The notes: generated by a model not told the origin, from the sequence alone. DNA of 16,082 bases from Bacillota bacterium (GCA_023435805.1 JAEZMC010000013.1:1-16082), one strand, 5' to 3'; positions 1 through 8,181 are shown, counted from the first letter of the stretch. Numbers and translations are program-made.

Positions 1-778
1 CATATGAATACACACTGGATTCGATTTTACGTCCGTCAAGTGCTCCGAACATCATGATAAAGGAACGCATTCCGCATTCTCCGGCGCTCTCCAGGAAATC
101 TTCGTCATATTGCAGCAGCGCTTCGGGATCAGGTGCGGAAAAAATCTTCAAAAGCCGCCTGTCAAACTCCGGCCCATTTTTATCAAACCCGTAGGGTCCG
201 TCTTCCTTGAGTTTATGTGATAGATCTCCGCTGGCAATAAAAACGACGCTTTCGTCCGAATGAAGCTCAACCGCCCGGGAAATGCAGCTTCCAAACCTGT
301 ACAGGTCTTTGAACGGAAGGCCGGCGATAGAAATGTGCAGCAGCTTGAAATGCTCATATTTTTTTGCGATGAAGTACAGCGGAATCATGGCTCCATGATC
401 CAGCTCGTCGGATATTTTATACTTGGAAACAAGCAATTCGTCAAGCCCGCCGCAGGGTATCCCTTCTGTGTTGGCAATGCGCATGATGCTGCCGGCCAGC
501 TGCAGGTTGTTCTCGAACCCCAGCTTGACATCGGGCGCATTAAATCTTTTCAGGTCCCCGCTAAGGGTCTGTTTGATGTTGATGTGGATGAAATCCTGAA
601 AGACAGGACCATGCGGAGTCGTGAGCACAATTGTCGAAGGCCCCAGCCGCTCAATCTCACCTGCCGCCTTTTCAAGTGCCGCCAGCGTCGCGCCAGCCTC
701 CCTTTCGGAACCCTTGCCGATCTCCGGCACCATGATCGGCGGGTGCGGGAAAATAAACGCGCCTGTTATCAAGCCCAT
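1..778 (-). CDS. Class III extradiol dioxygenase-like (AmmeMemoRadiSam/Memo family) protein, 3' end outside window
   Basis: The visible 259 residues begin MGLITGAFIFPHPPIM. They carry family landmarks in order: an FPHPP histidine near residue 12, a TTPHGP segment, an LDHGAMIPLYF segment and an SGDLSHKL segment. These match the LigB/Memo fold of class III extradiol dioxygenases. In Clostridia this domain is often fused to a C-terminal AMMECR1 domain ('AmmeMemoRadiSam system protein A') and sits beside a radical SAM gene. The reading frame is still open at base 1, so whether AMMECR1 follows cannot be seen. I chose the ATG at 778 because it gives the usual family N-terminus and has GGAAAGG about 9 nt upstream. 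An in-frame GTG at 805 has its purine-rich stretch too close to serve it. The substrate is unknown for this family. The gene lies 35 nt after a small membrane-protein gene and is probably cotranscribed with it. Confidence 0.85.
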   Translation of the reverse strand, partial: MGLITGAFIFPHPPIMVPEIGKGSEREAGATLAALEKAAGEIERLGPSTIVLTTPHGPVFQDFIHINIKQTLSGDLKRFNAPDVKLGFENNLQLAGSIMRIANTEGIPCGGLDELLVSKYKISDELDHGAMIPLYFIAKKYEHFKLLHISIAGLPFKDLYRFGSCISRAVELHSDESVVFIASGDLSHKLKEDGPYGFDKNGPEFDRRLLKIFSAPDPEALLQYDEDFLESAGECGMRSFIMMFGALDGRKIESSVYSY

Positions 779-813
779 AGCCCTCAACCTTTCCGCGGCC
801 CCCACTCCGCCTG

Positions 814-915
814 TTATTTATTGAATATCAAGGAATAGCCCAAAAAGCCGAAGGATGTAATAAAAAATGCAAGCACTGTCAGCAGGGCCACCCATTTTAC
901 TATTTTTCTATCCAT
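814..915 (-). CDS. 33-residue single-pass membrane miniprotein
   Basis: This short frame runs ATG (913-915) to TAA (814-816) and encodes 33 residues starting MDRKIVKWVALLTVLAF. A basic head (D-R-K-I-V-K) is followed by about 22 hydrophobic residues and a short polar end (F-N-K). This is the layout of a one-helix membrane protein with the N-terminus inside. A good ribosome binding site, GAGGTGAGGTG, sits just upstream of the ATG. Size and the K-I-V-K plus hydrophobic pattern recall Prli42, the ~31-residue membrane miniprotein of Listeria that tethers the stressosome. I cannot confirm that homology, and any small hydrophobic protein would look similar. It precedes the dioxygenase-like gene on the same strand. 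The function is not established. Confidence 0.65.
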   Translation of the reverse strand: MDRKIVKWVALLTVLAFFITSFGFLGYSLIFNK

Positions 916-934
916 AGCACCTCACCTCATTTAT

Positions 935-963
935 ATTTTAACATTTTGACCGATCATTTATAA
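935..963 (-). promoter_or_regulatory. Possible promoter for the membrane miniprotein and dioxygenase-like gene
   Basis: On the minus strand TTATAA (958-963) lies 17 nt from TAAAAT (935-940), about 20 nt before the miniprotein start codon. The -10 matches 5 of 6 consensus bases and the -35 only 3 of 6. Transcription from the HAD gene upstream could also cover these genes, because I see no terminator between them. Confidence 0.3.
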
Positions 964-969
964 CCGGTT

Positions 970-1788
970 TCAGCATACAATTTTTCCATCTTCAAGCCAT
1001 TCTATGACCTCTGATACCGCATGCCTGTCATGATGGGTACAGCATACGTCCGCAGCAGCCTTCACCTTGCCGTGGGCATTTTCCACCGCAATGCCTACAT
1101 GAGCCTCTTCAATCAGCTCAACGTCGTTCAGGTTGTCCCCCATTGCAATAACGCAGGCGTCCGCAAGTCCCAGCATCCCGGTCAGCACCTTCAGGGCCTG
1201 GCCCTTTGAGGTGTTCGTATTCAGCAGCTCGAGAAAATACGGTTCTGAATATACCGTTCTGAAGGGTTCGTCAAAATCCTTCAGATATTCCTCCACCGGC
1301 TTAAGCTTCTCAGGGTCCCAGGCAAATATGATCTTCTGCCATGGCTGAGGTATATCCTCGATTTTCGTTATCACGGGCTGGATTTTCTCCCTGAGCATAT
1401 GGGCTACGGTATACTCATTCTCGGTGACCATATAGGTCCTTCCGCCGTGGAAGAATTCGACACCGATGCCGGGGAAACGCTCCATGACCTTTTCAACAGG
1501 TCCGACAACTGCTGAAGACAGGTTGTCCTCCCAGAGCAGCCTGCCTGTTTTAAAATCATAAATTGCCGCCCCGTTGTAAACAATGGCCGGCACATTGATC
1601 GGAAGATCGGACAGGTAACGCATAACGGATTGCTCCATCCTTCCGGTTGCCACCGTAAAAAGACCTCCGCCCTCCACAAACCTTTTTAAAGCCGCCTTGT
1701 TCTCACTGCTCACCAGGCTGTTGCTGTTGAGCAAAGTACCATCCATGTCGCAAACCAATAGCCTGCCTTCAAAAGGAAGCCGCCTCAC
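970..1788 (-). CDS. Cof-type HAD-IIB family sugar-phosphate phosphatase
   Basis: This 272-residue protein is a haloacid dehalogenase superfamily hydrolase of the Cof/YidA type, which removes phosphate from small phosphorylated metabolites in the cytoplasm. The catalytic loop DMDGT is at residues 14-18 (nucleophile Asp14, acid/base Asp16). A conserved lysine lies near residue 195 in an NTSKGQAL segment, and the Mg-binding loop GDNLND is at 217-222. The region between is the type IIB cap. Length is normal for the family. The start codon is GTG at 1788 with GAAAGGG about 10 nt upstream. The natural substrate cannot be told from sequence. It lies just downstream of tRNA-Leu and its terminator, and no clear promoter of its own is visible, so some readthrough from the tRNA promoter is possible. 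Confidence 0.9.
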   Translation of the reverse strand: MRRLPFEGRLLVCDMDGTLLNSNSLVSSENKAALKRFVEGGGLFTVATGRMEQSVMRYLSDLPINVPAIVYNGAAIYDFKTGRLLWEDNLSSAVVGPVEKVMERFPGIGVEFFHGGRTYMVTENEYTVAHMLREKIQPVITKIEDIPQPWQKIIFAWDPEKLKPVEEYLKDFDEPFRTVYSEPYFLELLNTNTSKGQALKVLTGMLGLADACVIAMGDNLNDVELIEEAHVGIAVENAHGKVKAAADVCCTHHDRHAVSEVIEWLEDGKIVC

Positions 1789-1821
1789 AGGTTACACACC
1801 CTTTCAAATATAAAAAGTAAC

Positions 1822-1849
1822 GGGCTTCGGCATTTTCATACCAAAGCCC
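1822..1849 (-). terminator. Terminator after tRNA-Leu
   Basis: On the minus strand a 9-bp stem (one G-U pair) closes a 10-nt loop: positions 1841-1849 pair with 1822-1830. It is followed by a T-rich stretch (GTTACTTTTTATATTT). It lies 9 nt past the CCA end of the tRNA. Confidence 0.75.
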
Positions 1850-1858
1850 TGTTTATGA

Positions 1859-1941
<83 letters not shown>

Positions 1942-1956
1942 ATACCCGCAAAGTCA

Positions 1957-1985
1957 ATTATAAAGCGGATTTCAGCGTTTGTCAA
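1957..1985 (-). promoter_or_regulatory. Consensus sigma-A promoter of tRNA-Leu
   Basis: A perfect TTGACA (1980-1985) and a perfect TATAAT (1957-1962) are separated by 17 nt on the minus strand. The -10 box ends 15 nt before the mature tRNA 5' end. This is the strongest promoter in the window. Confidence 0.95.
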
Positions 1986-2041
1986 GTTGCTGGGCTTATA
2001 CTTGCATAAATGTCCGGCCTCACCAAAATATTGGAATTTGT

Positions 2042-2662
2042 TTATAAGCTGGCATCTACAATTTTCCTTAAATATGAAACCCAGGCAGTGAGCGCTGAAT
2101 AGTCAAATTGGCCAAGTGCTTTCATATAAATTTCCGCTCCGGCAGGATCGTTTATCTGCATATCTTTTATGCTTTTCTTAGGCCCCAGATACCTTTTGCC
2201 GCGCAAGTCGCAATAAATCTCAAGACTTTCCATGAGCAGCCAATGCCAGCGGTAAAATCCTTCTGCATCATTTCTTGACGCACGCAGCAGCATTTTTTCA
2301 CACCATTCTACACTGGTACGATTCTCTGTTGCAGATTTAATAACAATGCTGTTGATATATTGATTAACGGATGCTTTTAATCTTGAGGCAGTTCCATCAG
2401 AATCAGAAATGATTATCCCATCATATATCTGTATATATTTTTCGTAATGAATGTCACCAGCAAAGGCTTCCCTGGGATAAACGAATACATCCAGTTCTAT
2501 GCCGGCTACTACAGCATTATCATGTAATGCGTCGCCATCGTTTGTGATGACGATCGCATCAAAATCGCTATGGTCATTATTTGAGCCGTCAGCAAATGAG
2601 CCATATACAATAATTCCTAGCGGCTGGTATGTTTGATTTATATATTCGATAATTTTTTCCAC
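2042..2662 (-). CDS. Stand-alone nucleotidyltransferase-fold protein
   Basis: This 206-residue protein has an N-terminal Pol-beta-like nucleotidyltransferase domain. The signature is G21-S22 followed by S32-D33-F34-D35, with a third acidic residue at Asp58 in a GIELDVFVY strand. These are the metal- and NTP-binding residues of the family. The C-terminal half (about 95-206) is helical, with a W-C-E-K-M-L-L segment and a W-H-W-L-L-M-E-S-L-E segment. It resembles the helical partner domain of aminoglycoside/lincosamide-type nucleotidyltransferases, but no specific resistance family is recognised. Start is GTG at 2662 with AAGAAGGA 7 nt upstream. Coding DNA is clearly AT-richer than the flanking genes, which suggests separate ancestry. 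The substrate (antibiotic, nucleotide or protein) is unknown. Confidence 0.8.
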   Translation of the reverse strand: MEKIIEYINQTYQPLGIIVYGSFADGSNNDHSDFDAIVITNDGDALHDNAVVAGIELDVFVYPREAFAGDIHYEKYIQIYDGIIISDSDGTASRLKASVNQYINSIVIKSATENRTSVEWCEKMLLRASRNDAEGFYRWHWLLMESLEIYCDLRGKRYLGPKKSIKDMQINDPAGAEIYMKALGQFDYSALTAWVSYLRKIVDASL

Positions 2663-2878
2663 GTTGGTATCCTTCTTTTTAAGTACTTTTTTATTTGTAA
2701 TTATTTAGGCAAATTTAACTCTGTACTATCAGAATACAAGAATGATTTACGAAAAGCAATACCGTTTGGAGACACACGCTTTCAGACCTGTAAATTAAGG
2801 TTGCCGTATCCGCAGGCAATTGTTATATTTATATAATACATGGGCTGCGGGGAATAAATAGGCTTGGGAGTGATTAGA

Positions 2879-3682
2879 ATGATTGTCATATATATACTGC
2901 TGTTGCTCTGCGCCGGACTGGCGGCGTACATGGCGCTGGAGGCCAGGTGGCTGAAGCTTGAAAGGCTTGATTTTTCAAGGGACGGAAATGGGCTTAAAAT
3001 CATGCACCTAACGGATCTGCATGTTTATTTGACCAGGATATCTGCAGACAAAATTAAAAAAATCGTCAAGCTGGAAAAACCCGATGTCATACTGATTTCC
3101 GGGGACTACATCAATGAGCCGGTGCATGCCTCCCTATTCCTTGAATACCTTTACACCTTCTGCAAAGGGTACCGTACCATCCTCTGCCTCGGTAACCACG
3201 ACTTGCGGGCATATGCCGGGAACATGCTCGGCCTTGACAATTTTATCCGTGAAATAGAAGCACTACAGGTGGAAGTGCTCAGAAACCAAACTGTCGTCAT
3301 CGAGAAACAGGGTAAAAAGTATAACATCATTGGTATTGACGATCTGCGCGAGGGCAGACCGGACATCGTAAAGGCGCTGGCCGGCAGTATTCCCGGGGCA
3401 CCGAGGATAGCGCTCACGCACAATCCGGACCTTGCACTCCATATACCGGGGAAAATCGTGGACTACATGTTCTGCGGCCATTTCCACGGCGGCCAGATCT
3501 GGATGCCCTTCAATCTGGAATTCTTCCTGCTGCGCAAGGATCAGCTGTGCAAAATGGGGCTGAAAAGAGGCTTAAAACGAATCAACGATATAAAGGTCTA
3601 TATGAACAGGGGCACCGGCAATGTCGTCGTGCCGTTGCGGTTCCTCTCCCGTCCGGAAATACTGGTTTGCATCGTACCGTAA
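2879..3682 (+). CDS. Membrane-anchored calcineurin-like metallophosphoesterase (YkuE-like)
   Basis: This 267-residue protein has the metallophosphoesterase motifs in order: D46-L-H48 in MHLTDLHV, G75-D76, G105-N-H-D108, His181 in LTHNPD and G200-H-F-H203. These bind a two-metal centre that hydrolyses phosphoesters. Residues 1-22 are hydrophobic and form a membrane anchor or uncleaved signal, as in Bacillus YkuE. The catalytic domain is therefore probably outside the cytoplasmic membrane. I chose ATG at 2879 because TGGGAGTG lies about 8 nt before it. In-frame TTG (2864) and GTG (2870) codons upstream would use the same stretch badly. The substrate is not known from sequence. A TATAAT stands about 45 nt upstream without a good -35. 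The gene is convergent with glucose-6-phosphate isomerase and shares a terminator with it. Confidence 0.88.
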   Translation: MIVIYILLLLCAGLAAYMALEARWLKLERLDFSRDGNGLKIMHLTDLHVYLTRISADKIKKIVKLEKPDVILISGDYINEPVHASLFLEYLYTFCKGYRTILCLGNHDLRAYAGNMLGLDNFIREIEALQVEVLRNQTVVIEKQGKKYNIIGIDDLREGRPDIVKALAGSIPGAPRIALTHNPDLALHIPGKIVDYMFCGHFHGGQIWMPFNLEFFLLRKDQLCKMGLKRGLKRINDIKVYMNRGTGNVVVPLRFLSRPEILVCIVP

Positions 3683-3723
3683 ACAGAAGTGCTGCTACAC
3701 GCAGGCGGACGTCTGATTACAGA

Positions 3724-3750
3724 AAAAAACCGCCTCACGGGCGGTTTTTT
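3724..3750. terminator. Bidirectional intrinsic terminator
   Basis: An 11-bp palindrome (six A-T pairs plus CCGCC/GGCGG) with a 5-nt loop is flanked by an A run on one side and a T run on the other. It works as a rho-independent terminator in both directions and serves the convergent phosphoesterase and isomerase genes. Confidence 0.92.
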
Positions 3751-3771
3751 GACTATTGCGTTCACGTATTG

Positions 3772-5121
3772 CTATTTAAGTCTTTTTTCGAGCTTCTCCC
3801 TTTCTGCCTCATAGCCCGGCTTTCCGAGAAGCGCGAACATATTCTTCTTGTAGGCCTCCACACCCGGCTGGTCGAACGGGTTGACACCCATTAGATAACC
3901 GCTGATGCCGCAGGCTTTTTCGAAGAAGTAAACAATACTTCCAAACCAGTAGCTGTCCATTTTCGGAATGCTGATGACAAGGTTCGGGACGCCTCCGTCC
4001 GTATGAGCCAGGATTGTACCCTGCATCGCTTTCTTGTTGACCAGGTCGATGTCCTTTCCGGTCAGGAAGTTGAGTCCGTCGATGTTGTCCTTGTCTTCCA
4101 GGATGGTCATGTTCCTCCTCGGCGTTTCCACGTTCAATACGGTCTCAAATATATTGCGCAGTCCGTCCTGCACATACTGGCCCATGGAGTGCAGGTCCGT
4201 CGTAAAGTCCACGCCCGCCGGGAAAATACCTTTCTGGTCCTTTCCTTCACTTTCGCCGTAGAGCTGCTTCCACCACTCGGTGAAATAATGCAGCGAGGGT
4301 TCATAGTTTACCATGATTTCTGTGGTCTTGTTCTTTCTATAGAGCGCATTCCGCACCGCAGCATACTGGTAGCATTCATTGGACGCCACGTCGGGATTGG
4401 CGTAGAGCTCGGCCGCATCGGCCGCGCCGCTCATCATGGCATCGATATCGATTCCTGCAACTGCGATCGGCAAAAGTCCTACGGCAGTCAGAACCGAATA
4501 TCTTCCCCCCACGTCGTCGGGAATAACAAAGCTTTCATATTTCTCTTCATCCGCCAGCTTTTTCAGTGCGCCTCTGGCCTTGTCCGTCGTGGCGTAAATC
4601 CTCCCTGCGGCTTCCTTCTTACCGTATTTTTTCTCCATGTATTCCCTGAAAACCCTGAAAGCCAGAGCCGGCTCCGTAGTGGTGCCCGATTTGGAGATGA
4701 TGTTTACGGATATGTCCTTGTCCTTGAGCAATTCGAACAGCTCAACCAGGTAAGCGGAGCTGATGCTGTTGCCTGCAAAGTAAATCTCCGGCGTACCTCT
4801 TTCTTTCGCGGGCAGCATATTGTAAAACGAGTGGGAAAGCGCTTCGATAGCGGCCCTTGCACCCAAATAGGAACCGCCGATGCCGATTACAACCAGCGCA
4901 TCCGAATCGGATTTAATTTTTTCTGCGGCTGCCTTTATTCTGGCAAATTCACTTCTGTCATAATTTTTCGGCAGATCAACCCATCCCGTATAGTCACTGC
5001 CCGCACCTGTTTTGTTGTGCAGCATGTCATGGGCCGACTTTATAAATTCCGAGAAATAGGATATCTCATTTTCCTTCACAAAGGATAATGCATTTGAATA
5101 ATCAAAGCCAAGCTTTTGCAT
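3772..5121 (-). CDS. pgi: Glucose-6-phosphate isomerase
   Basis: This 449-residue cytoplasmic enzyme interconverts glucose 6-phosphate and fructose 6-phosphate in glycolysis and gluconeogenesis. Visible signatures are GIGGSYLG (80-87), SKSGTTTEPA (143-152, phosphate-binding loop), DDVGGRYSVLTAVG (202-215, PGI signature) and a YGESEGKDQKG segment with the catalytic glutamate. The length is that of the short Gram-positive PGI form. ATG at 5121 is the start: AGGAGG lies 9 nt upstream and the protein opens MQKLGFDYSNAL. The frame stays open up to a TTG at 5217, but the -10 box at 5220-5225 puts transcription initiation at or past that codon. The extension is therefore not translated. The unit appears monocistronic, with its own promoter and a shared terminator. 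Confidence 0.97.
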   Translation of the reverse strand: MQKLGFDYSNALSFVKENEISYFSEFIKSAHDMLHNKTGAGSDYTGWVDLPKNYDRSEFARIKAAAEKIKSDSDALVVIGIGGSYLGARAAIEALSHSFYNMLPAKERGTPEIYFAGNSISSAYLVELFELLKDKDISVNIISKSGTTTEPALAFRVFREYMEKKYGKKEAAGRIYATTDKARGALKKLADEEKYESFVIPDDVGGRYSVLTAVGLLPIAVAGIDIDAMMSGAADAAELYANPDVASNECYQYAAVRNALYRKNKTTEIMVNYEPSLHYFTEWWKQLYGESEGKDQKGIFPAGVDFTTDLHSMGQYVQDGLRNIFETVLNVETPRRNMTILEDKDNIDGLNFLTGKDIDLVNKKAMQGTILAHTDGGVPNLVISIPKMDSYWFGSIVYFFEKACGISGYLMGVNPFDQPGVEAYKKNMFALLGKPGYEAEREKLEKRLK

Positions 5122-5219
5122 CTTTTCGTGCCTCCTGTATGATATGAGCCGGAATGGTCCAGACCTCGCTGCTGCAGGCAGCTTTGGCCTTTCCTCCTCA
5201 AGAACCCGGCGATACAAAA

Positions 5220-5248
5220 ATTATATCAAATTGTTAAAATTTAAGCAA
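5220..5248 (-). promoter_or_regulatory. pgi promoter
   Basis: On the minus strand TTGCTT (5243-5248) is 17 nt from a perfect TATAAT (5220-5225). The resulting leader before the pgi start codon is about 90 nt. Part of the 316-base gap (5122-5437) is this leader. I see no riboswitch-like fold in it. Confidence 0.75.
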
Positions 5249-5272
5249 TAATTGACTCTTGTCCATTCAATT

Positions 5273-5303
5273 TTGACAAATGTATTAATTTACAGAGTAT
5301 TAT
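5273..5303 (+). promoter_or_regulatory. Possible plus-strand promoter toward the SASP gene
   Basis: A perfect TTGACA (5273-5278) is followed after 19 nt by TATTAT (5298-5303). The spacing is longer than ideal, and the distance to the SASP start is about 135 nt. SASP genes are normally read by forespore sigma-G, whose boxes I could not recognise here. The assignment is therefore tentative. Confidence 0.3.
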
Positions 5304-5437
5304 TCCGAAAAGCGCTCAAAATATGAATGTATATTGCCGATTCAAACGTCGTCCGCGCTGTAACCATGCAAGCGGTAGACATCATGAAAAACGGCGCAGA
5401 ATCGGTCTAAAAAATACAAAAAGAAGGTGATAACAGG

Positions 5438-5659
5438 ATGTCAAGACAGAAAGATCCCCTGGTTCCGGATAAAAGAGAGGCACTGAACAGATTCAAGATG
5501 GAATGCGCAAGGGAAATAGGACACGAGCAATTCACCAAGGAAAACAACGACCATTACAAGGGAGACGTATCCGCCGCGCAGAATGGCCACGAAGGCGGCC
5601 CGATAGGCGGTCAGATGGTGAAAAGAATGATAGAATCAGCCGAGAAGCAGTTGAAGTAA
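5438..5659 (+). CDS. Alpha/beta-type small acid-soluble spore protein (divergent)
   Basis: This 73-residue protein matches the alpha/beta SASP pattern. An N-terminal helix is followed by M-E-C-A-R-E-I-G (21-28), which corresponds to the site cut by the germination protease GPR. The conserved C-terminal block GGPIGGQMVKRMIESAE (53-69) follows. Such proteins coat spore DNA, protect it from damage, and are degraded to amino acids at germination. The middle (about 29-50) is more polar than in major SASPs and has KENNDHYKGDVS in place of the usual linker, so it may be a minor paralogue. The ribosome binding site AGAAGGTGAT lies 6 nt before the ATG. Transcription is presumably forespore-specific. 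The gene is monocistronic with a terminator about 55 nt downstream. Confidence 0.88.
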   Translation: MSRQKDPLVPDKREALNRFKMECAREIGHEQFTKENNDHYKGDVSAAQNGHEGGPIGGQMVKRMIESAEKQLK

Positions 5660-5714
5660 TTCCTTATGTATCCGCACCCGCGTGTACAATCCAGCTGCGC
5701 AGTACGGCATGATA

Positions 5715-5753
5715 AAAAAACGATGACCGGTAAGGTGCCTGTCATCGTTTTTT
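5715..5753. terminator. Bidirectional intrinsic terminator between SASP gene and pheT
   Basis: A 13-bp palindrome (A run plus CGATGAC paired with GTCATCG plus T run) with a 13-nt loop separates the convergent SASP and pheT genes. It can end transcripts from both sides. Confidence 0.92.
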
Positions 5754-5790
5754 ATTTCATATCATTTCAGCTGATCCGGCTGACGGGTTG

Positions 5791-8181
5791 TCATTCCCGT
5801 AACTGCGCACCCAGCTTTTCAGACAGCGCCCCGACGATTTTTTTCATCGCGCCTCCGACTTCTTCATCGGTCAGCGTCCTGTCCGCAGCCCTGAAGATGA
5901 CGGAGTAGGCAACACTCTTCATGCCCTCCGGCACCTGTTTTCCCTTGTATACGTCGAACAGCCTGATTTCTTCGAGTATGCTGCCCGCTTTTGCACTGAT
6001 AAGCTGCTCGATCTGCCTGACCGGCACGCCGTCCTCCACCAGCATCGCTATATCACGGGTAACCGCCGGAAACTTCGGCAGCGGTTTGTACTCAGGCTTG
6101 ATGGAAGCTCCGGCTACCAACGGTTCGATATCGATCATACCGATATAGTTTCTCTGGGCCGCTTTGTATTTTTGTGCTACATCAGGATGTATTTCACCCA
6201 GGATGCCGCAATCCTTTCCATTGACAAACAGCTTTGCCGTCCTTCCGGGGTGGAAGGAGGGATGGTCCTTCACAGGCTCGTAGCCGTAATTTTTAATACC
6301 CAGCACAGCCATCAGTTCATCCAGAACGCCTGTCAAGTCATAGAAATCCACATTTCCGTACATTCCCAACGTCAGCACCGGCTTTTCCTCGGGAAGCTCC
6401 GTTAACGGAAGGCTTTTGGGGATATACACATATGAGACCTCAAACAGCCTGGCTTCCTCCACCCGTCTGCTGTGGTTGGTGGCAAGTACCTCCAGCATTT
6501 CGGGCAGCGTTGTCGTTCTCATGATGCTGAAGTCTTCACCCAGCGGATTTGAAATGACCACGGCCTTCCGCAGGTCGCTGTCCTCCGGCAGGTTGATGCT
6601 GTCGAACACCTTCGGACTCGTAAACGAATAGGTATACGTCTCCGACAGACCGCAGGAAAGCATGGTCTGGCGTATCATATCCTCAATCCGCTGCCTCCAG
6701 GTCTTTCTGCCTACCGTAGCTGCCTTGCCCTCCAGCAGTGTCGCCGTGATGTTGTTATATCCATAAAATCTTGCCGCTTCCTCAGCCAGATCCGCTTCAC
6801 ATTCCAGGTCCGGCCTGAACGTCGGCGCTACGGCTGTGCCTGCTGCTTCATCCACTTCTATTTCCAGCTTTTCGAATATCTCCTTCATCCTTTCAGCGCT
6901 GATGTCCGTACCCAGAAGCGCATTAATACGTTTGGGGCTGAAAGGTATGGTCCTCTTCTCTGCTTTCACCGGATAACAATCAATGACACCCTTGCAAACG
7001 GTTCCAACGCCAAGCTGCTCGATCAGCTGAGCGGCCCTGTTGACGGCTGTCAGTGCATTCTCCGGATCCAGGCCTTTTTCGAAGCGTCCGGAAGCTTCCG
7101 TTCTCATACCCAGCTTCTTAGCCGTCATCCTGACTGATATTCCGTTGAAGGTAGCCGATTCAAGCAAAATCGTTCTGGTATCCGGAGTGATTTCGCTGTT
7201 TGCGCCGCCCATGACACCTGCGACCGCTACCGCGCGTTCTTCATCGGCAATGACCAGCATGGACGGCTCAAGCTCCCTGTCTTGCCCGTCCAGTGTCTGC
7301 AATTTTTCGCCTTCAGCGGCTTTTCTGACAATAATGCTGTGACCCTTCAGATTTTCCAGGTCAAAAGCGTGCATCGGCTGGCCCAGCTCCAGCATGACAT
7401 AATTGGTAATGTCCACAATATTGTTGACGGGCCTTACCCCGGCAGCTTTTAAGCGCTCCTTCATCCAAACGGGCGACGGTCCGATACGCACATCCGTTAC
7501 AATCCTGGCTGCATAGCGTGAACACAGGTCAGGCGCCTGAATCTCTACGGAGGCCATATCCTTTGCCGGGCTTCCCGTTTCCTTTACCGATATCTCCGGT
7601 ACTTTGAAGTCTGTGCCGAAGGTAGCCGCCGATTCTCTGGCAAGGCCGATAATACTGAAGCAGTCGGGGCGGTTGGAGGTAATTTCGAAATCGATGATCG
7701 TCTCATTCAGGCCCAGCACGTCGCGGATGTCCGTACCCGGGGCCGGGCTGCCTTCCAGTATGAATATACCGTCTTCCGCTGCATTGGGGTATTCTTCCTT
7801 TGTGACGCCCAGCTCGGAAATGGAGCACATCATGCCGCAGGATTCAACACCCCGCAGCCTGCCGCGTTTAATCCTTTTCCCTCCTGGCAGGCTGGAACCG
7901 TCCAACGCTACCGGTATCAGGTCGTCTACCTTGATATTCATTGCACCTGTAACAATCTGCACGTTTTCACCGCCGATATCTACCAGCGCTACCTGGAGGC
8001 GGTCCGCGTCGGGGTGCTTCTGCAATGTGACAATCCTTCCGACCACCACTCTGTCTATTTCCTCGCCCAGGGTTTCAATCCCCTCCACCTTGGAGCCCGA
8101 CATTGTAAGCGCGTCCGCATATTCCTTCGGACTGGCGTGTATATCTGTAAAATCCTTCAACCATTTTAACGGCAGTTTCAT
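5791..8181 (-). CDS. pheT: Phenylalanyl-tRNA synthetase beta subunit
   Basis: This 796-residue protein is the large subunit of the alpha2-beta2 enzyme that charges tRNA-Phe. It begins MKLPLKWLKDF, the usual PheT opening. Domains follow in the expected order: an N-terminal EMAP/OB-fold tRNA-binding domain (about 40-150), the B3/B4 editing domain (about 205-370), and a B5 domain near ERFEKGLDPENALTAVN (about 370-475). A catalytic-like core and a C-terminal ferredoxin-fold anticodon-binding domain (about 700-796) complete it. Start ATG is at 8181, with AAGGGAG 11 nt upstream. In-frame ATGs at 8202/8205 have no ribosome binding site and would add eight residues not typical of the family. It lies 68 nt after pheS in the same operon under T-box control. 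Confidence 0.97.
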   Translation of the reverse strand: MKLPLKWLKDFTDIHASPKEYADALTMSGSKVEGIETLGEEIDRVVVGRIVTLQKHPDADRLQVALVDIGGENVQIVTGAMNIKVDDLIPVALDGSSLPGGKRIKRGRLRGVESCGMMCSISELGVTKEEYPNAAEDGIFILEGSPAPGTDIRDVLGLNETIIDFEITSNRPDCFSIIGLARESAATFGTDFKVPEISVKETGSPAKDMASVEIQAPDLCSRYAARIVTDVRIGPSPVWMKERLKAAGVRPVNNIVDITNYVMLELGQPMHAFDLENLKGHSIIVRKAAEGEKLQTLDGQDRELEPSMLVIADEERAVAVAGVMGGANSEITPDTRTILLESATFNGISVRMTAKKLGMRTEASGRFEKGLDPENALTAVNRAAQLIEQLGVGTVCKGVIDCYPVKAEKRTIPFSPKRINALLGTDISAERMKEIFEKLEIEVDEAAGTAVAPTFRPDLECEADLAEEAARFYGYNNITATLLEGKAATVGRKTWRQRIEDMIRQTMLSCGLSETYTYSFTSPKVFDSINLPEDSDLRKAVVISNPLGEDFSIMRTTTLPEMLEVLATNHSRRVEEARLFEVSYVYIPKSLPLTELPEEKPVLTLGMYGNVDFYDLTGVLDELMAVLGIKNYGYEPVKDHPSFHPGRTAKLFVNGKDCGILGEIHPDVAQKYKAAQRNYIGMIDIEPLVAGASIKPEYKPLPKFPAVTRDIAMLVEDGVPVRQIEQLISAKAGSILEEIRLFDVYKGKQVPEGMKSVAYSVIFRAADRTLTDEEVGGAMKKIVGALSEKLGAQLRE

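Noticed and set aside
260..838. Plus-strand open frame opposite the dioxygenase-like gene
   Set aside because: It is a shadow: composition is Arg/His/Cys-rich with no domain, and the minus strand encodes a clear protein family.
1990..2052. 7-bp inverted repeat (GCTTATA...TATAAGC) after the nucleotidyltransferase gene, considered as a terminator
   Set aside because: The loop is about 45 nt, no T run follows, and it abuts the tRNA promoter, so chance pairing is likely.
2837..2842. TATAAT-like box before the metallophosphoesterase, considered as a promoter
   Set aside because: No acceptable -35 box at 16-19 nt was found, so it is mentioned only in the gene entry.
4003..5088. Long plus-strand open frame (361 codons) over the isomerase region
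   Set aside because: It lies wholly antisense to pgi, which has complete family motifs, promoter and ribosome binding site. The translation has no recognisable domain.
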